Positions 7,455 through 15,440 of a DNA stretch of 33,176 nt are shown here, piece by piece. Each line of letters opens with the position of its first letter. The stretch's first letter is position 1. The notes below the pieces were generated by a model. The model had not been told where the DNA came from. It was given only the letters and a program-made list of their open reading frames with translations, and made no database searches. Origin of the DNA: Streptomyces durbertensis (GTDB taxonomy: Bacteria > Actinomycetota > Actinomycetes > Streptomycetales > Streptomycetaceae). The position numbers and the translations under genes were made by a program. Location: NCBI RefSeq assembly GCF_014156695.1, contig NZ_WMLF01000010.1:1-33176 (forward strand). Reading direction: 5' to 3'.

Positions 7455-9608
7455 TCACCCGCCGGGCGGTCGCGGCGGGCGCCATTTCCCCGAGCGGAAC
7501 TCGTCGAGGAGGCGTCGGCTCGCGGCGGTGAAGGGATGCTCGGGGCCCAGGCCGCGTTCCCGCCTCGCGACGACGTCGGTCATCAGCTCGATCCCCTCGG
7601 CGACGTGGCCGAGCGCGGTCCGGGTTCGGGCGTGAAGCTGCCGCGCCGCGAGCACGAGCGGGTAGTCGGGCCCGAAGCGCCGCACATACCCCTCGGTGAC
7701 AAGCCGCATCTCCTCGTCGGCCTCGCCGAACCGGCCCAGGAGGTACAGCGCCCAGGCGTGGTTGTGTGCGGCGCCGAGCGTCACGGTGTGATCGGGGCCG
7801 AGCAACCGGGCGCATTCCGCCGGCAGCAGGAGCAGCGCGCCGTCTTCCTCCGTGAGCGTCTGGGAGGCGGGCAGCATCTCCAGCAGACTGGCGCGGGAGC
7901 GCAGGGTCAGGGGATGCGCGGCGCCCAGTGCCTTGCGGCGACCGGTGACGGTGGCGCGCAGGAGGGCGAGCGACTCCTCGCGCCTGCCGAGGTTCGCCAG
8001 CACGAGCTGGAGGCCGTAGCCGGTGTCCAGGGTGTCGGGGTCGTCGACACCGAACAGTCGCTCCTGGGCGGCACGGACGTCGCGGAGCGAGGACTCGGCC
8101 TCGGCGTACCTGCCCAGCCGAAACAGCGCCCGGCCGGCCCGGGATCGGGCGGCCAGTACAAGACGGTGCTCCGCGCCGAGCCGCCGCTCCGTGACGTCGG
8201 CGGCCGTGCGGGAGGTCTCCCATGCCGACAGGTAGTCCCCGGTGCGGTGCAGGGCGACCGACAGTCGTGTCACGACGGCCAGCGCGTCGGCCAGGGTCGA
8301 CGGTTCGCCGACGCGGCGCAGCAGGGCGAGTGCGTGGGGGACGAGCAGACGGAGTCGCGGATCGTCGGGACCCGCGTCGGGGACGCCGGGGACGGCCGCG
8401 TCGAGCAGCCGGACGGCGGTCGTGTCGAGAACCGGCGTCCGTTCCGCAGGCGTCGCCGCCGAGACGCTGTCGAGCAGTACACCGTGGCTCTGTACGCAGC
8501 GCGCGCCGGCGTCGACCAGTTCGGTCAGCGACTGGTCGAGCAGCGCCCTCAGGGCGGTCTCGGTACGGGCGCGGGGGAGGACGCCGCTGATGTCGGCGTG
8601 GTCGAGCAGGGTCAGCGGCAGTGGCTCGGGAGCGAACCTGGCCAGCAGTCTGAGCAGTTCCGCCGCTTCGGGCAGTCCGCGCGCCTCGAACGTGTCGAGC
8701 GTCAACTGCCAGGTGAGGCCGACCAGGTGCCGTGGGTCCGCACCGGGCAGCGCCTCGGCTCCCCGGTCGATGAGCTGGACTCGTTCGCCTTCGTCGAGAT
8801 GGTGCCCGTACGCCTCCATCGTCCAGGGGTCGAGGACCTGGTGGGAGAGGAACCCGCCTGCCAGGGTGAGGGCGAGCGGCAGCCGTCCGAGGCGGTCCGC
8901 GATCTGCGCCGCGTGCTCGGCGGTACCGCTGTGCGGGGCGAGGTCGCACAGCACAAGCGCGGCGTCGGCACGCGGCAGTACACCGATGTGCTGCAGTTCG
9001 GCCCCCGGCCACCAGCGGGCGGCTGCCCGGCGGGTGGTGACCACGACGGTGCCGCGCGGGCTGGACCGCAGCCAGCTTCCGTCCCGCAGGATCTCCGGCT
9101 CGTCGGCGTTGTCGAGCACCAGCAGCCACGGCTCGGCGGAGCGGTCGAGGTACCGCCAGACGAGGTCGGCCGCGGGACGGAGCCCGGTGCGGGCGGCCAG
9201 CAGCTCCCCGTCGTCCGCACCCCGGTCGGCTGCCACGGCCAGCATGCCGGCGCGCAGGTTCGCACGGTCGGAGGCGTTGACCCACAGGCCCACCCGGCCG
9301 TACTCGCCGGTGGCCGCCTGGAAGGCGGCGTAGGCGACCGCCGTCTTGCCGCAGCCGCCCATGCCGTACAGCACGTAGACCTCGCCGCCGCGTGTCGCCT
9401 CGACGCCTGCCCGCAGGCGTTCCATCACCTCGGCGCGGTCGCGCAGCACGGCCGGAGGCCGCCCGACCGCCGGGAGGCGGACCGAGTCCGGGCTGCTGGG
9501 CCCGGCGGTGCCGCCGACGTGATGGTGGTGTTCGCTGATGTGCTGGTCGCCCGACGCCTGGTAGACACGCCCCCGGTCCTCGGCGTGACCGTCCATCGCT
9601 CCCGTCAT
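7455..9608 (-). CDS. STAND NTPase: NB-ARC domain with C-terminal TPR repeats
   Basis: A 717-residue signalling ATPase. The N-terminus has RVYQASGDQHISEHHHH at 14-30, then the NB-ARC core: Walker A GMGGCGKT at about 82-89, Walker B LLVLDNA at 162-168, the sensor-like VVVTTRR near 188-194, and the GLPL-like LGRLPLAL at 240-247. From about 430 to the end there are tetratricopeptide repeats of the NB-ARC/TPR kind (LGAEHRL, FGVDDPDTLDTGYGLQLVLANLGR, LGPEHPF). STAND proteins of this layout are ligand-sensing switches, several of which act in biological conflict; no effector domain is fused here. The ATG at 9608 overlaps the stop of the preceding small gene (ATGA), so the two are coupled. An internal ATG at 9596 is a weaker alternative. 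Confidence 0.9.
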   Translation of the reverse strand: MTGAMDGHAEDRGRVYQASGDQHISEHHHHVGGTAGPSSPDSVRLPAVGRPPAVLRDRAEVMERLRAGVEATRGGEVYVLYGMGGCGKTAVAYAAFQAATGEYGRVGLWVNASDRANLRAGMLAVAADRGADDGELLAARTGLRPAADLVWRYLDRSAEPWLLVLDNADEPEILRDGSWLRSSPRGTVVVTTRRAAARWWPGAELQHIGVLPRADAALVLCDLAPHSGTAEHAAQIADRLGRLPLALTLAGGFLSHQVLDPWTMEAYGHHLDEGERVQLIDRGAEALPGADPRHLVGLTWQLTLDTFEARGLPEAAELLRLLARFAPEPLPLTLLDHADISGVLPRARTETALRALLDQSLTELVDAGARCVQSHGVLLDSVSAATPAERTPVLDTTAVRLLDAAVPGVPDAGPDDPRLRLLVPHALALLRRVGEPSTLADALAVVTRLSVALHRTGDYLSAWETSRTAADVTERRLGAEHRLVLAARSRAGRALFRLGRYAEAESSLRDVRAAQERLFGVDDPDTLDTGYGLQLVLANLGRREESLALLRATVTGRRKALGAAHPLTLRSRASLLEMLPASQTLTEEDGALLLLPAECARLLGPDHTVTLGAAHNHAWALYLLGRFGEADEEMRLVTEGYVRRFGPDYPLVLAARQLHARTRTALGHVAEGIELMTDVVARRERGLGPEHPFTAASRRLLDEFRSGKWRPPRPPGG

Positions 9609-9651
9609 CGATCGGCGATGTGCTGGTCTCGTCCCGCCTGGTAGACCCGCG
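9532..9651 (-). repeat. Pair of ~40-bp imperfect direct repeats encoding the shared VYQA-x-DQHI peptide
   Basis: Segments 9532-9571 and 9612-9651 are about three-quarters identical and exactly 80 bp apart. One encodes the N-terminal motif of the STAND protein and the other the C-terminus of its upstream partner (RVYQAGRDQHIADR). The identity is in frame in both genes. Confidence 0.7.
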
Positions 9652-10009
9652 CGTGACCGGACGCGGTGGCCTGCTGCGCGACCTGCCGGGCGGCGCTGCC
9701 GCCGGGATCGAGCTCGTCCAGCAGTCTGCGCAGTTCCTCGGCCGCGGCGGGCTGGGCGACCAGCAGACGCCGTACCAGTCCCTCCCACTGCAGACGCAGC
9801 GCGTGCATCGTCTCCTGGTCGTTCGCCGCCACGGCGACCAGAACGTCCTCGCGGCTGGCCTCCAACTCGGCGGCCACGGTCGCGGCGCGCTGCGGCTGCA
9901 TCCGGCGCCAGAGCTGTGTGAGCCCCTCGCGGGTGCGCTGCCACGCGTCGGTTGCCATCAGCGTGACCAAGGTGGCTCCTGCGCTCTGTGCGAGCACCTC
10001 CGGGTCCAC
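9605..10009 (-). CDS. Small helical partner of the STAND NTPase
   Basis: A 134-residue protein: a hydrophobic opening (VLAQSAGATLVTLMATDAWQ), then charged amphipathic helices with many Ala, Glu and Arg residues, an LRRLLDELDP segment, and the C-terminal peptide RVYQAGRDQHIADR. The GTG at 10009 is chosen for the GGAGGGG seven nucleotides before it; the open frame extends to 10132 without support. It is the first gene of a two-gene operon, its stop overlapping the STAND start. The conserved pairing and shared motif suggest it binds or gates the NTPase (inference). No catalytic residues are visible. Similar small proteins occur in streptomycetes without known function. Confidence 0.75.
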   Translation of the reverse strand: MDPEVLAQSAGATLVTLMATDAWQRTREGLTQLWRRMQPQRAATVAAELEASREDVLVAVAANDQETMHALRLQWEGLVRRLLVAQPAAAEELRRLLDELDPGGSAARQVAQQATASGHARVYQAGRDQHIADR

Positions 10010-10181
10010 GGACACCCCTCCATTCTCCCGTTTATCCGGTTTCCCGACACCGCGTCCGTCAACCGCCCGCCATGCGTCGAACCGACTCCCCTCCTGATCA
10101 ATATCGTCGCACTCCTGAGCGGTACGAGACAAGATGGCGCCTTTTCGTCGCCATTTTCACCACAGGGCCAACCTGACGCAT

Positions 10182-10192
10182 GGTCAGACCAC
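10182..10192. promoter_or_regulatory. TGGTC-A-GACCA palindrome in divergent intergenic region
   Basis: This 11-bp palindrome lies 52 bp upstream of the DUF6879-associated gene pair and between two divergent operons. Its core equals the centre of the lactate-operon operator at 21023-21035 apart from the middle base, which is strand-symmetric. It may be a GntR/FadR-type site or chance. Confidence 0.3.
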
Positions 10193-10243
10193 CGTGTCGA
10201 CTGCTACCGTAGCGCCACCGGAACGTTCGAGGGGGCGAGGGCG

Positions 10244-10513
10244 ATGACCAGGCCATGGGAAGCCGATCCGACCACGGGTTTCAAGAGACGTCTGGGAAAG
10301 TCACCCCAGGAACTGGGGAACACAACCGGCACTCCCGACTGTCCCGATATCTGGGAACTTGAGAACGGGGACATCGCCGTCATCGGCCGGGACCTCACGC
10401 GGTCACTCGGCACGAACCTGCCCGACGGGGTCTCGATCGGAGCGGACGAACGACTCGTGGTCATCCCGAGGAACATGATCGTCGCGGCGAAGCCGGACAT
10501 CCCCGGTGTTTGA
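10244..10513 (+). CDS. Small protein paired with DUF6879
   Basis: An 89-residue protein with CPDIWELENGDIAVIGRDL in the middle and IGADERLVVIPRNM near the end, both typical of the small proteins that precede DUF6879 genes in actinomycetes. ATG at 10244 follows a purine-rich GGGGGCGAGGG. Its stop overlaps the next gene by 8 nt, so the two are coupled. The role is unknown. The strand change at about 10.0-10.2 kb leaves a 234-bp divergent promoter region that is noticeably less GC-rich around 10100-10160. Confidence 0.8.
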   Translation: MTRPWEADPTTGFKRRLGKSPQELGNTTGTPDCPDIWELENGDIAVIGRDLTRSLGTNLPDGVSIGADERLVVIPRNMIVAAKPDIPGV

Positions 10514-11156
10514 CTCCTTCCCCAGCGGCGCGTCCGAGCGCATGGACCGCCCCAACTACCACGCGGACTTCAAGCGGGTCTACCACAGCGGCATCGGCTT
10601 CCTGAACAAGCTCGAACGCGGGCAGCACTTCAAGGAGCGGGGCTTCGACAGTTGGGAGGCCTTCGCCGCCGGTGACTGGCCAAGCGCGCTGGCCCTCGCC
10701 GACCAGAGGCGCGACGACTACGCGGAGGAACTCCAGAGGGCGGCGCGGCTGGGCGTTTCCCACCGCCGCCTCCGCGTCGTGGAGTTCCCGATCACCCCGT
10801 ATGTGCAGTGGGAGTTCTTTGTCCTACGGGTACGCGTGGATCTCGGCGACGACATCAAAGTGCTCGACGCCCGCAGGATTTCCGACATCGAGAAGAACCG
10901 CCCGGTTCCCGAAGTGGTGATTCTCGGAGACGTGGCCATGTACGAGGTCGTCTACGACCGCGACGGAAACGCGGACGGAGCCAACCGCTTCACCGATCGA
11001 TCACTGATCCGGAAAACCTCGACCGGTTTCGACGCGCTGTACGAGAGCGGTGAGGATTTCCACGACTTCTTCGACCGGGAGATCGTTCCACTCCCCCCAC
11101 CTCAGGGCCCCGGCGTGCAGACGCACTCCCCCGGTTCACGGCGATCCCCCGAATGA
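10506..11156 (+). CDS. DUF6879 family protein
   Basis: A 216-residue soluble protein. The DUF6879 features are the HFKERGFDSWEAFAAGDW opening of the folded domain, RLRVVEFPITPYVQWEF in the centre, and VAMYEVVYDRDGNADG towards the end. The last 20 or so residues are Pro/Ser-rich and probably disordered. It starts at GTG 10506 inside the 3' end of the upstream small gene; an internal ATG at 10542 is possible. The family is common near XRE regulators in actinomycetes, but no function is established to my knowledge. Confidence 0.85.
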   Translation: MFDSFPSGASERMDRPNYHADFKRVYHSGIGFLNKLERGQHFKERGFDSWEAFAAGDWPSALALADQRRDDYAEELQRAARLGVSHRRLRVVEFPITPYVQWEFFVLRVRVDLGDDIKVLDARRISDIEKNRPVPEVVILGDVAMYEVVYDRDGNADGANRFTDRSLIRKTSTGFDALYESGEDFHDFFDREIVPLPPPQGPGVQTHSPGSRRSPE

Positions 11157-11476
11157 GCGAGCGGAAACCAGACGGTCTCCGCCCAGCCTCAGCTACGCCG
11201 TAACAGGCTCGTCCACGGCCGCGTCAGCGCCGCCGGCCACCACGCGGCGCAGGACGCATGCAAGCTCCGACGCCCGTTGGGACGTGCGCAGGGCTGTCGG
11301 TGGGCTACGCCCGCCGACAGCCCTGCCCCCCGTCAGAGCGTCGCGAACTCCACGAACGCGGCCCCGCAAGGGGGTTTGGGTTCGTGCGGTGAGCAGCCGC
11401 TCCCATGATGAAGTCGACCGCGCCGATGGCTATGGCCGTGGCCGTGGCCGTATCTCTCTCCCCGGAAGCTTCTGGT
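11157..11476. other. Non-coding stretch with terminator
   Basis: No reading frame here looks like a gene. The one clear structure is the long hairpin at 11289-11325. A Met-Ala-Val-rich frame beginning at 11405 resembles a signal peptide by composition only and runs antisense through the next gene. Confidence 0.6.
11289..11325. terminator. Strong stem-loop terminator
   Basis: A 16-bp stem with one G-T pair (CAGGGCTGTCGG on the left, CCGACAGCCCTG on the right, extended by TGGG/CCCG) closes a 5-nt loop. It lies 132 bp after the DUF6879 gene and 150 bp beyond the stop of the opposing UDP-sugar dehydrogenase remnant, so it can end transcription from both sides. Confidence 0.7.
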
Positions 11477-12400
11477 TCAGAGGCGACCGAGCGTTCGGAC
11501 CGTCCAGCCGGCGTCGCGCCACTGGTCGATGTCGAGGGCGCTGCGTGCGTCGATCACCTTGGGGCTGTGGGCAATGGTGGCGAGCCGCCGAGGGTCGACC
11601 TGGGCGAACTGCGGCCACTCTGTCAGGTGGATGAGGAGGTCAGCGTCTTCGACGGCGGCGATGTGGTCCTCGGCGTAGTCGAGTTCGGGAAAGCGTTTGC
11701 GGGCGTTGTCGAGGGCCTTGGGGTCGGTGACGGTCACGGTCGCCCCGAGGTCGTGAAGCCTCTGGGCGACGGCCAGGGCGGGCGAGTCTCGGATGTCGTC
11801 GGTCTCGGGCTTGAAGGCGGCGCCCCAGACGGTGATCCGCTTGCCGCGCAGGTCGACGCCGAGTGCTTCGCGGGCGAGGTCGATGACGCGCTGACGACGG
11901 CGTCCGTTGACGGCGTCGACCTCGCGGAGGATACCGACGGCCTCGCTGGCATCGAGCTCGTCGGCGCGGGCGATGAAGCCGTGGATGTCCTTGGGCAGAC
12001 AGCCGCCGCCGAAGCCGACACCTGGACGCATCCCGTGGCGGCCGATGTGGATGTCGTGGCCGAGGATCGCGGCGAGCTCAACGACGTTCGCTCCGGATTT
12101 CTCGCAGACCTCGGCCATCGCGTTGACGAAGGAGATCTTGGCGGCGAGGAAGGAGTTCGCGGCGCCCTTGGCAAGCTCGGCGGTGGCCCAGTCGGTGACG
12201 ATCGTCGGCGTCCCCGCTTCGATGATCTTGCCGAATGCCTGCCTGAGCAGTGTCTCAGCCCAGGAGTGTGCCGTGTCGAAGCCGAGGACGAGCCGGTCGG
12301 GGTGGAGGGTGTCCTCGACGGCGAACGACTCGCGCAGGAACTCCGGGTTCCAGGCGACCTCGATCTGGCCCCCGGCGGGAGCGTGCTCGCGCAGGCGCTC
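11477..12400 (-). pseudogene. UDP-glucose/GDP-mannose dehydrogenase, 5'-truncated
   Basis: The minus strand encodes the C-terminal two-thirds of a nucleotide-sugar dehydrogenase, which oxidises UDP-glucose to UDP-glucuronate with NAD+. Homology is readable from about 12400 (LREHAPAGGQ, then IEVAWNPEFLRESFAVEDTL) through the catalytic-Cys motif GVGFGGGCLPKD to the C-terminal domain (ITVWGAAFKPETDDIRDSP). About 305 of the usual 440 residues remain; the whole NAD-binding Rossmann start is missing. No start codon precedes the homologous region before a TGA at 12452-12454; the first ATG is at 12118, well inside the gene. The break coincides with the start of a divergent truncated regulator, so one event removed both 5' ends. 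Confidence 0.85.
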
Positions 12401-13705
12401 GCTCTGCGCATCAACCAGCTCGCGCAGGCCGCCGGGCTGGGGACGGACTACTCACACACCTCCGTCGCCAACTGGTGCCGGCGCGGAATGACGCCGAAGT
12501 GGCCGGTTCCGAGGTTGATCGCCAATGCCTTGGCGGAGCGGCTCGGCCGCCCGGTAGCCCTGGCCGAGATCGGGATGGTGGAGAGCAAGACACCGGACGC
12601 CGATGTGGGGTTGGATTTTCCCCGGGACCGTGCCGAGGCGGTCCGAGTGGCCACTTCGTTCTGGAGTTCCGTGAAACGCCGTGACTTCCTGACCGGATCC
12701 GGCTTCGCCGTGTCCGCCTTCACAGCCCCCGTAACCCGCTGGCTTGTCACCCTCACCGACGGCGGCGCCGATCACAAGGGCAGCCAGCACGTCGGCCGGA
12801 CCGACCTGGAGGAACTTCGCGACGCGGCCGAGGACGCCCGCCGCTGGGACTCCAAGTACGGCGGCGGGAACTGGAAGGCCAACTCCGTCACCACCTGCCT
12901 CCAGGAGAGGGCCGCCCCGCTGCTCCGGGGCACCTTCACCGACGCGGTGGGCCGGGATCTGTTCTCCGTGACCAGCGAGCTGTCCCGGCTGGCCGGCTGG
13001 ACCGCGTTCGACGTCGGTCAGCACGATGTCGCCCAGCGGCATTTCATTCAGGCCCTCCGCCTGGCCAGGGCTGGCGGGGACGTTCAGCTCGGCTGCTACG
13101 TGTTGACCACGATGGCGATGCAGTCCCTGCTGCGGGGCTTCGCCTCCGAGGCCGTCGACATGGCCCAGGGCGCCTTCGAGCGGGCCAAAGGACAAGCGCC
13201 CCGCAGGGTCCTGGCGTTCACCAAGCTGATCGAGGCCCGTGCCCATGCCCGTGACAGAGACGCGAAGGCGGCCTCACATGCCCTGGCCACCTCCGAGAGC
13301 CTCCTGGAACGCGCGGAAGCCGACAACGGTTACGAGCCGGCCTGGATCGACTTCTACCACCACGCCCGCCTCTCCGCGGACGCCGCCGAGGTCTTCCGCG
13401 ACCTGAGGAATCCCAAAGCCGCCCTCGCCTGGAACCAGCGGGCAGCCGCGATGCCGTCGGGGGTGTTCACCCGGTCCGTCGGGATGCGGCTGGCGATCGT
13501 GGGTACCGTCCACCTCCAGGCACGCGACCTCGACCACGGCCTGCGGTTGGGCAACCGGTCCGTGGACATCCTGGCCCGCGTCCAGTCCTCCCGAGCGAAG
13601 GACTACGTCCGCGAGTTCAACACCGCCCTGGTTGCCTGGCGGCACGAGCCGGCCGTCCGCGACTTCCTCCACCGCACACGCACCGAACTCGGCATCACCG
13701 CGTGA
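12383..13705 (+). pseudogene. TPR-type transcriptional regulator (NsdA-like), N-terminally truncated
   Basis: A roughly 440-residue reading of the Streptomyces regulator family with an N-terminal HTH-like segment and C-terminal TPR-like repeats. Visible parts are SHTSVANWCRRG and the following LAERLGRPVALAEIGM (the DNA-binding end), the family linker VKRRDFLTGSGF, and helical repeats such as GQHDVAQRHFIQALRLA. The last residues (RTRTELGITA) look complete. The first ~20 residues of the family are absent; the homologous part starts around 12385-12400, where the opposing dehydrogenase breaks off. A GTG at 12383 with weak GGGAG could still start translation, so a shortened protein is possible. 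The downstream 3' end is intact. Confidence 0.7.
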
Positions 13706-13903
13706 AGCTTGTTCCTTGTCTTTCCTCGTTTCTGCTCCGAGTTGCCAGGAGCACGAGCTCGTGGTTCGCGCACTGGTGCCCATGCCCGAATGAGGCTGGA
13801 ACGGGGCTGCGTGGCGGCGACCGGTGGTTGGCCGTTCCGGTTCCGAGTCGGCCGCGACCGGACGCCCGACGGAGTGGGCGGAGACTTCTGGCAGCATGGC
13901 CTT

Positions 13904-14287
13904 GTGAACACTCCGAACGACCCGGACGAGCCACTCCAGCTGCTGATGGGCTTGGAGGTCAGCGCCGTGTCCTTCGTGCGCGACTATGTCGAACTGCACT
14001 TCGACGGACCGGTTCTACGGGCCTTGAGCGACCCCGTGGGAGTGTACGGGGGCCGCGAGTGGCGCTTCCCCGCACCGGGGTCCCTGGAGCTCATGCGCTG
14101 CTACATCGGCAAGACCGTCGACGGCTGTGAACTGGATCCGGATCGGATTCTCGCCCTGGACTTCGGGGAGCACCGCTTCGTCATCCCGTTGGACTCCGAT
14201 TCCAGCGGGAGCCCGGAGGCGGCCCACATGGTCGGCGTCGACGAGAGCGGCCGGGCTTCTGGCCTCGGCGGAATGTGGATCTGGTAG
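13904..14287 (+). CDS. Hypothetical protein, possibly immunity-like
   Basis: A 127-residue acidic protein with alternating hydrophobic strands (LEVSAVSFVRDYVELHFDG), LELMRCYIGKTV near 65-76, and a Gly/Trp C-terminus (GLGGMWIW). The composition resembles small beta-rich immunity-type proteins found next to toxin loci, but I do not recognise the family. The GTG at 13904 is the first start consistent with the folded part; the ribosome binding site is poor (GGAG about 18 nt upstream), so the start is uncertain. It stands alone between the truncated regulator and the convergent SUKH-like remnant; 14288-14452 shows no gene. Confidence 0.55.
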   Translation: MNTPNDPDEPLQLLMGLEVSAVSFVRDYVELHFDGPVLRALSDPVGVYGGREWRFPAPGSLELMRCYIGKTVDGCELDPDRILALDFGEHRFVIPLDSDSSGSPEAAHMVGVDESGRASGLGGMWIW

Positions 14288-14452
14288 CACGGGCGGTACC
14301 GACCCGGGGTGGCCAACTCACCTCGCCCCGTCGACGTGTCCCTCCACGCGGGAGCGGCATCCCTTCGCCGAGTGCCACCAACCGCGCCATCGGCCACACG
14401 CCCCACACGCTGACGAAGGTGGGCGTGGGCAGACACAGTCTCAATGACGCGA

Positions 14453-15046
14453 TCAGCGGCAGAGCGCCATGATCGTGCCGTCGAAGTCGGGGTACTTCCG
14501 GGCGGCCAGTGCGATCACGTCGGCGGCTGACCGCCTACCGTCTGGTGCGTGGCGTTGGGCTATGGCGACCAGTGCCGGGCGGGGGCGGGGAGCCCATTCG
14601 GGCTCGGACGTGGTGAACGAGGGGGTTGCCTCGAGTGGGCCGTATCCGTCGGCCAGTAGCCAGAGGAAGTCGTTGAGGTCTCGCGCGAGGACGGCGGTCT
14701 CCCCTTCGGACCCGAGGAACACGATGGGCTGCTCGACGAGGGCGCGGTCCCGGTGGTGCAGCCAGATCGCCGCGTAGCCTCCGGTGCCGTCCTGTCCGAA
14801 GACGCGGAAACGCTCGCCTGTCAGCTCCGCGTTCCCGGTCTACGCACGGAGCCAGCTGGTGGTCTCGTCGGCGCACAGAAAGCATGCGAAGGGCTCGAAG
14901 TCGACGCCGTCACCATCGTCGTAAAGGAACGGGACGGTCAGGGCGGCGGCGAGCGCGTCCGGGAAGTGGAGGTCGTCAGCGGATTCCACGAGCGCAGGCT
15001 CTCGGGTGAGGCCTCGCGGTGCCCTTCTCTCCTTGGTACGGGTCAC
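14453..15046 (-). pseudogene. SMI1/KNR4 (SUKH)-like gene interrupted by in-frame TAG
   Basis: One continuous frame encodes about 197 residues but contains an amber codon at 14840-14842. Before it the protein reads DDLHFPDALAAALTVPFLYD and ends ADETTSWLRA; after it TGNAELTGERFRVFGQDGTG and then IVFLGSEGETAVLARDLNDF. The restored sequence has the alternating pattern of SUKH immunity-type proteins, and the stop probably replaces Trp (TGG to TAG). No frameshift is involved. It is last in the Fic/DUF5958 operon and overlaps the DUF5958 3' end. The start is GTG at 15046 or, more conservatively, GTG at 14989. A sequencing error or readthrough would make it a full gene. Confidence 0.7.
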
Positions 15047-15440
15047 TCACCTGGGATAGCTGGTGCCACCAGTGGCCGCATCCGTCGGAGCAGAAGCGAT
15101 CACGGCGGCGTCGGTCGGCGATCGAGAGCAGCGCGATCAGTAGCCGGAACGCCTTGCGACGTTCGTCGAGAGGCGCGAGACCGGCGACTTTTCCCTGTTG
15201 CTCGTCGATCCGACCTCTCGAAATCAGCACTGCGGGGGTATGCGTCGGGCGCAGTCCCGCACGGCGGATACTCTCCGGCGCGTCCTCGGCGACGACGCGC
15301 GCCTGGACACAGTGATGACGCAGGAACAGCAACACCTCAGACCGCTCTTCCTGGCGGAGGCCGTCGAACCATGCGATGCCCTCCGACATCGGACGCAGTC
15401 CCTGCGCGAACTCGTTGAGCAGCACGTCGCGTTCGTTCAT
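14976..15440 (-). CDS. DUF5958 family protein
   Basis: A 154-residue soluble protein beginning MNERDVLLNEFAQG, with GIAWFDGLRQEERSEVLLFL and LRHHCVQARVVAEDAP near 22-55, then LDERRKAFRLLIALLSIADR, and a Cys/His cluster CSDGCGHWWHQLS near 118-130. These are the features I associate with DUF5958, which has no established function. The ATG overlaps the stop of the Fic gene (ATGA), so it is translated with it. The C-terminus after about residue 132 is Arg/Pro-rich. A 107-bp piece of its N-terminal region is duplicated at 19572-19678. Confidence 0.8.
   Translation of the reverse strand: MNERDVLLNEFAQGLRPMSEGIAWFDGLRQEERSEVLLFLRHHCVQARVVAEDAPESIRRAGLRPTHTPAVLISRGRIDEQQGKVAGLAPLDERRKAFRLLIALLSIADRRRRDRFCSDGCGHWWHQLSQVSDPYQGEKGTARPHPRACARGIR
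15273..15379 (-). repeat. 107-bp segment of DUF5958, copy A
   Basis: This internal part of the DUF5958 gene is repeated at 19572-19678 in the same orientation with two mismatches. Copy A is in the intact gene. Confidence 0.9.

Noticed and set aside
7450-9285. 611-residue Arg/Pro-rich frame antisense/alternative to the STAND gene
   Set aside because: Same strand, shifted frame of the NB-ARC/TPR gene; no independent start signal or domain.
7536-9644. 702-residue plus-strand frame opposite the STAND gene
   Set aside because: Gln/Gly/Val-rich shadow; the minus strand has intact Walker motifs and TPRs over the same stretch.
11405-11500. Signal-peptide-like start (Met-Ala-Val repeats)
   Set aside because: It arises from a ggccgt tandem repeat, has no convincing ribosome binding site, and the frame runs antisense through the dehydrogenase remnant.
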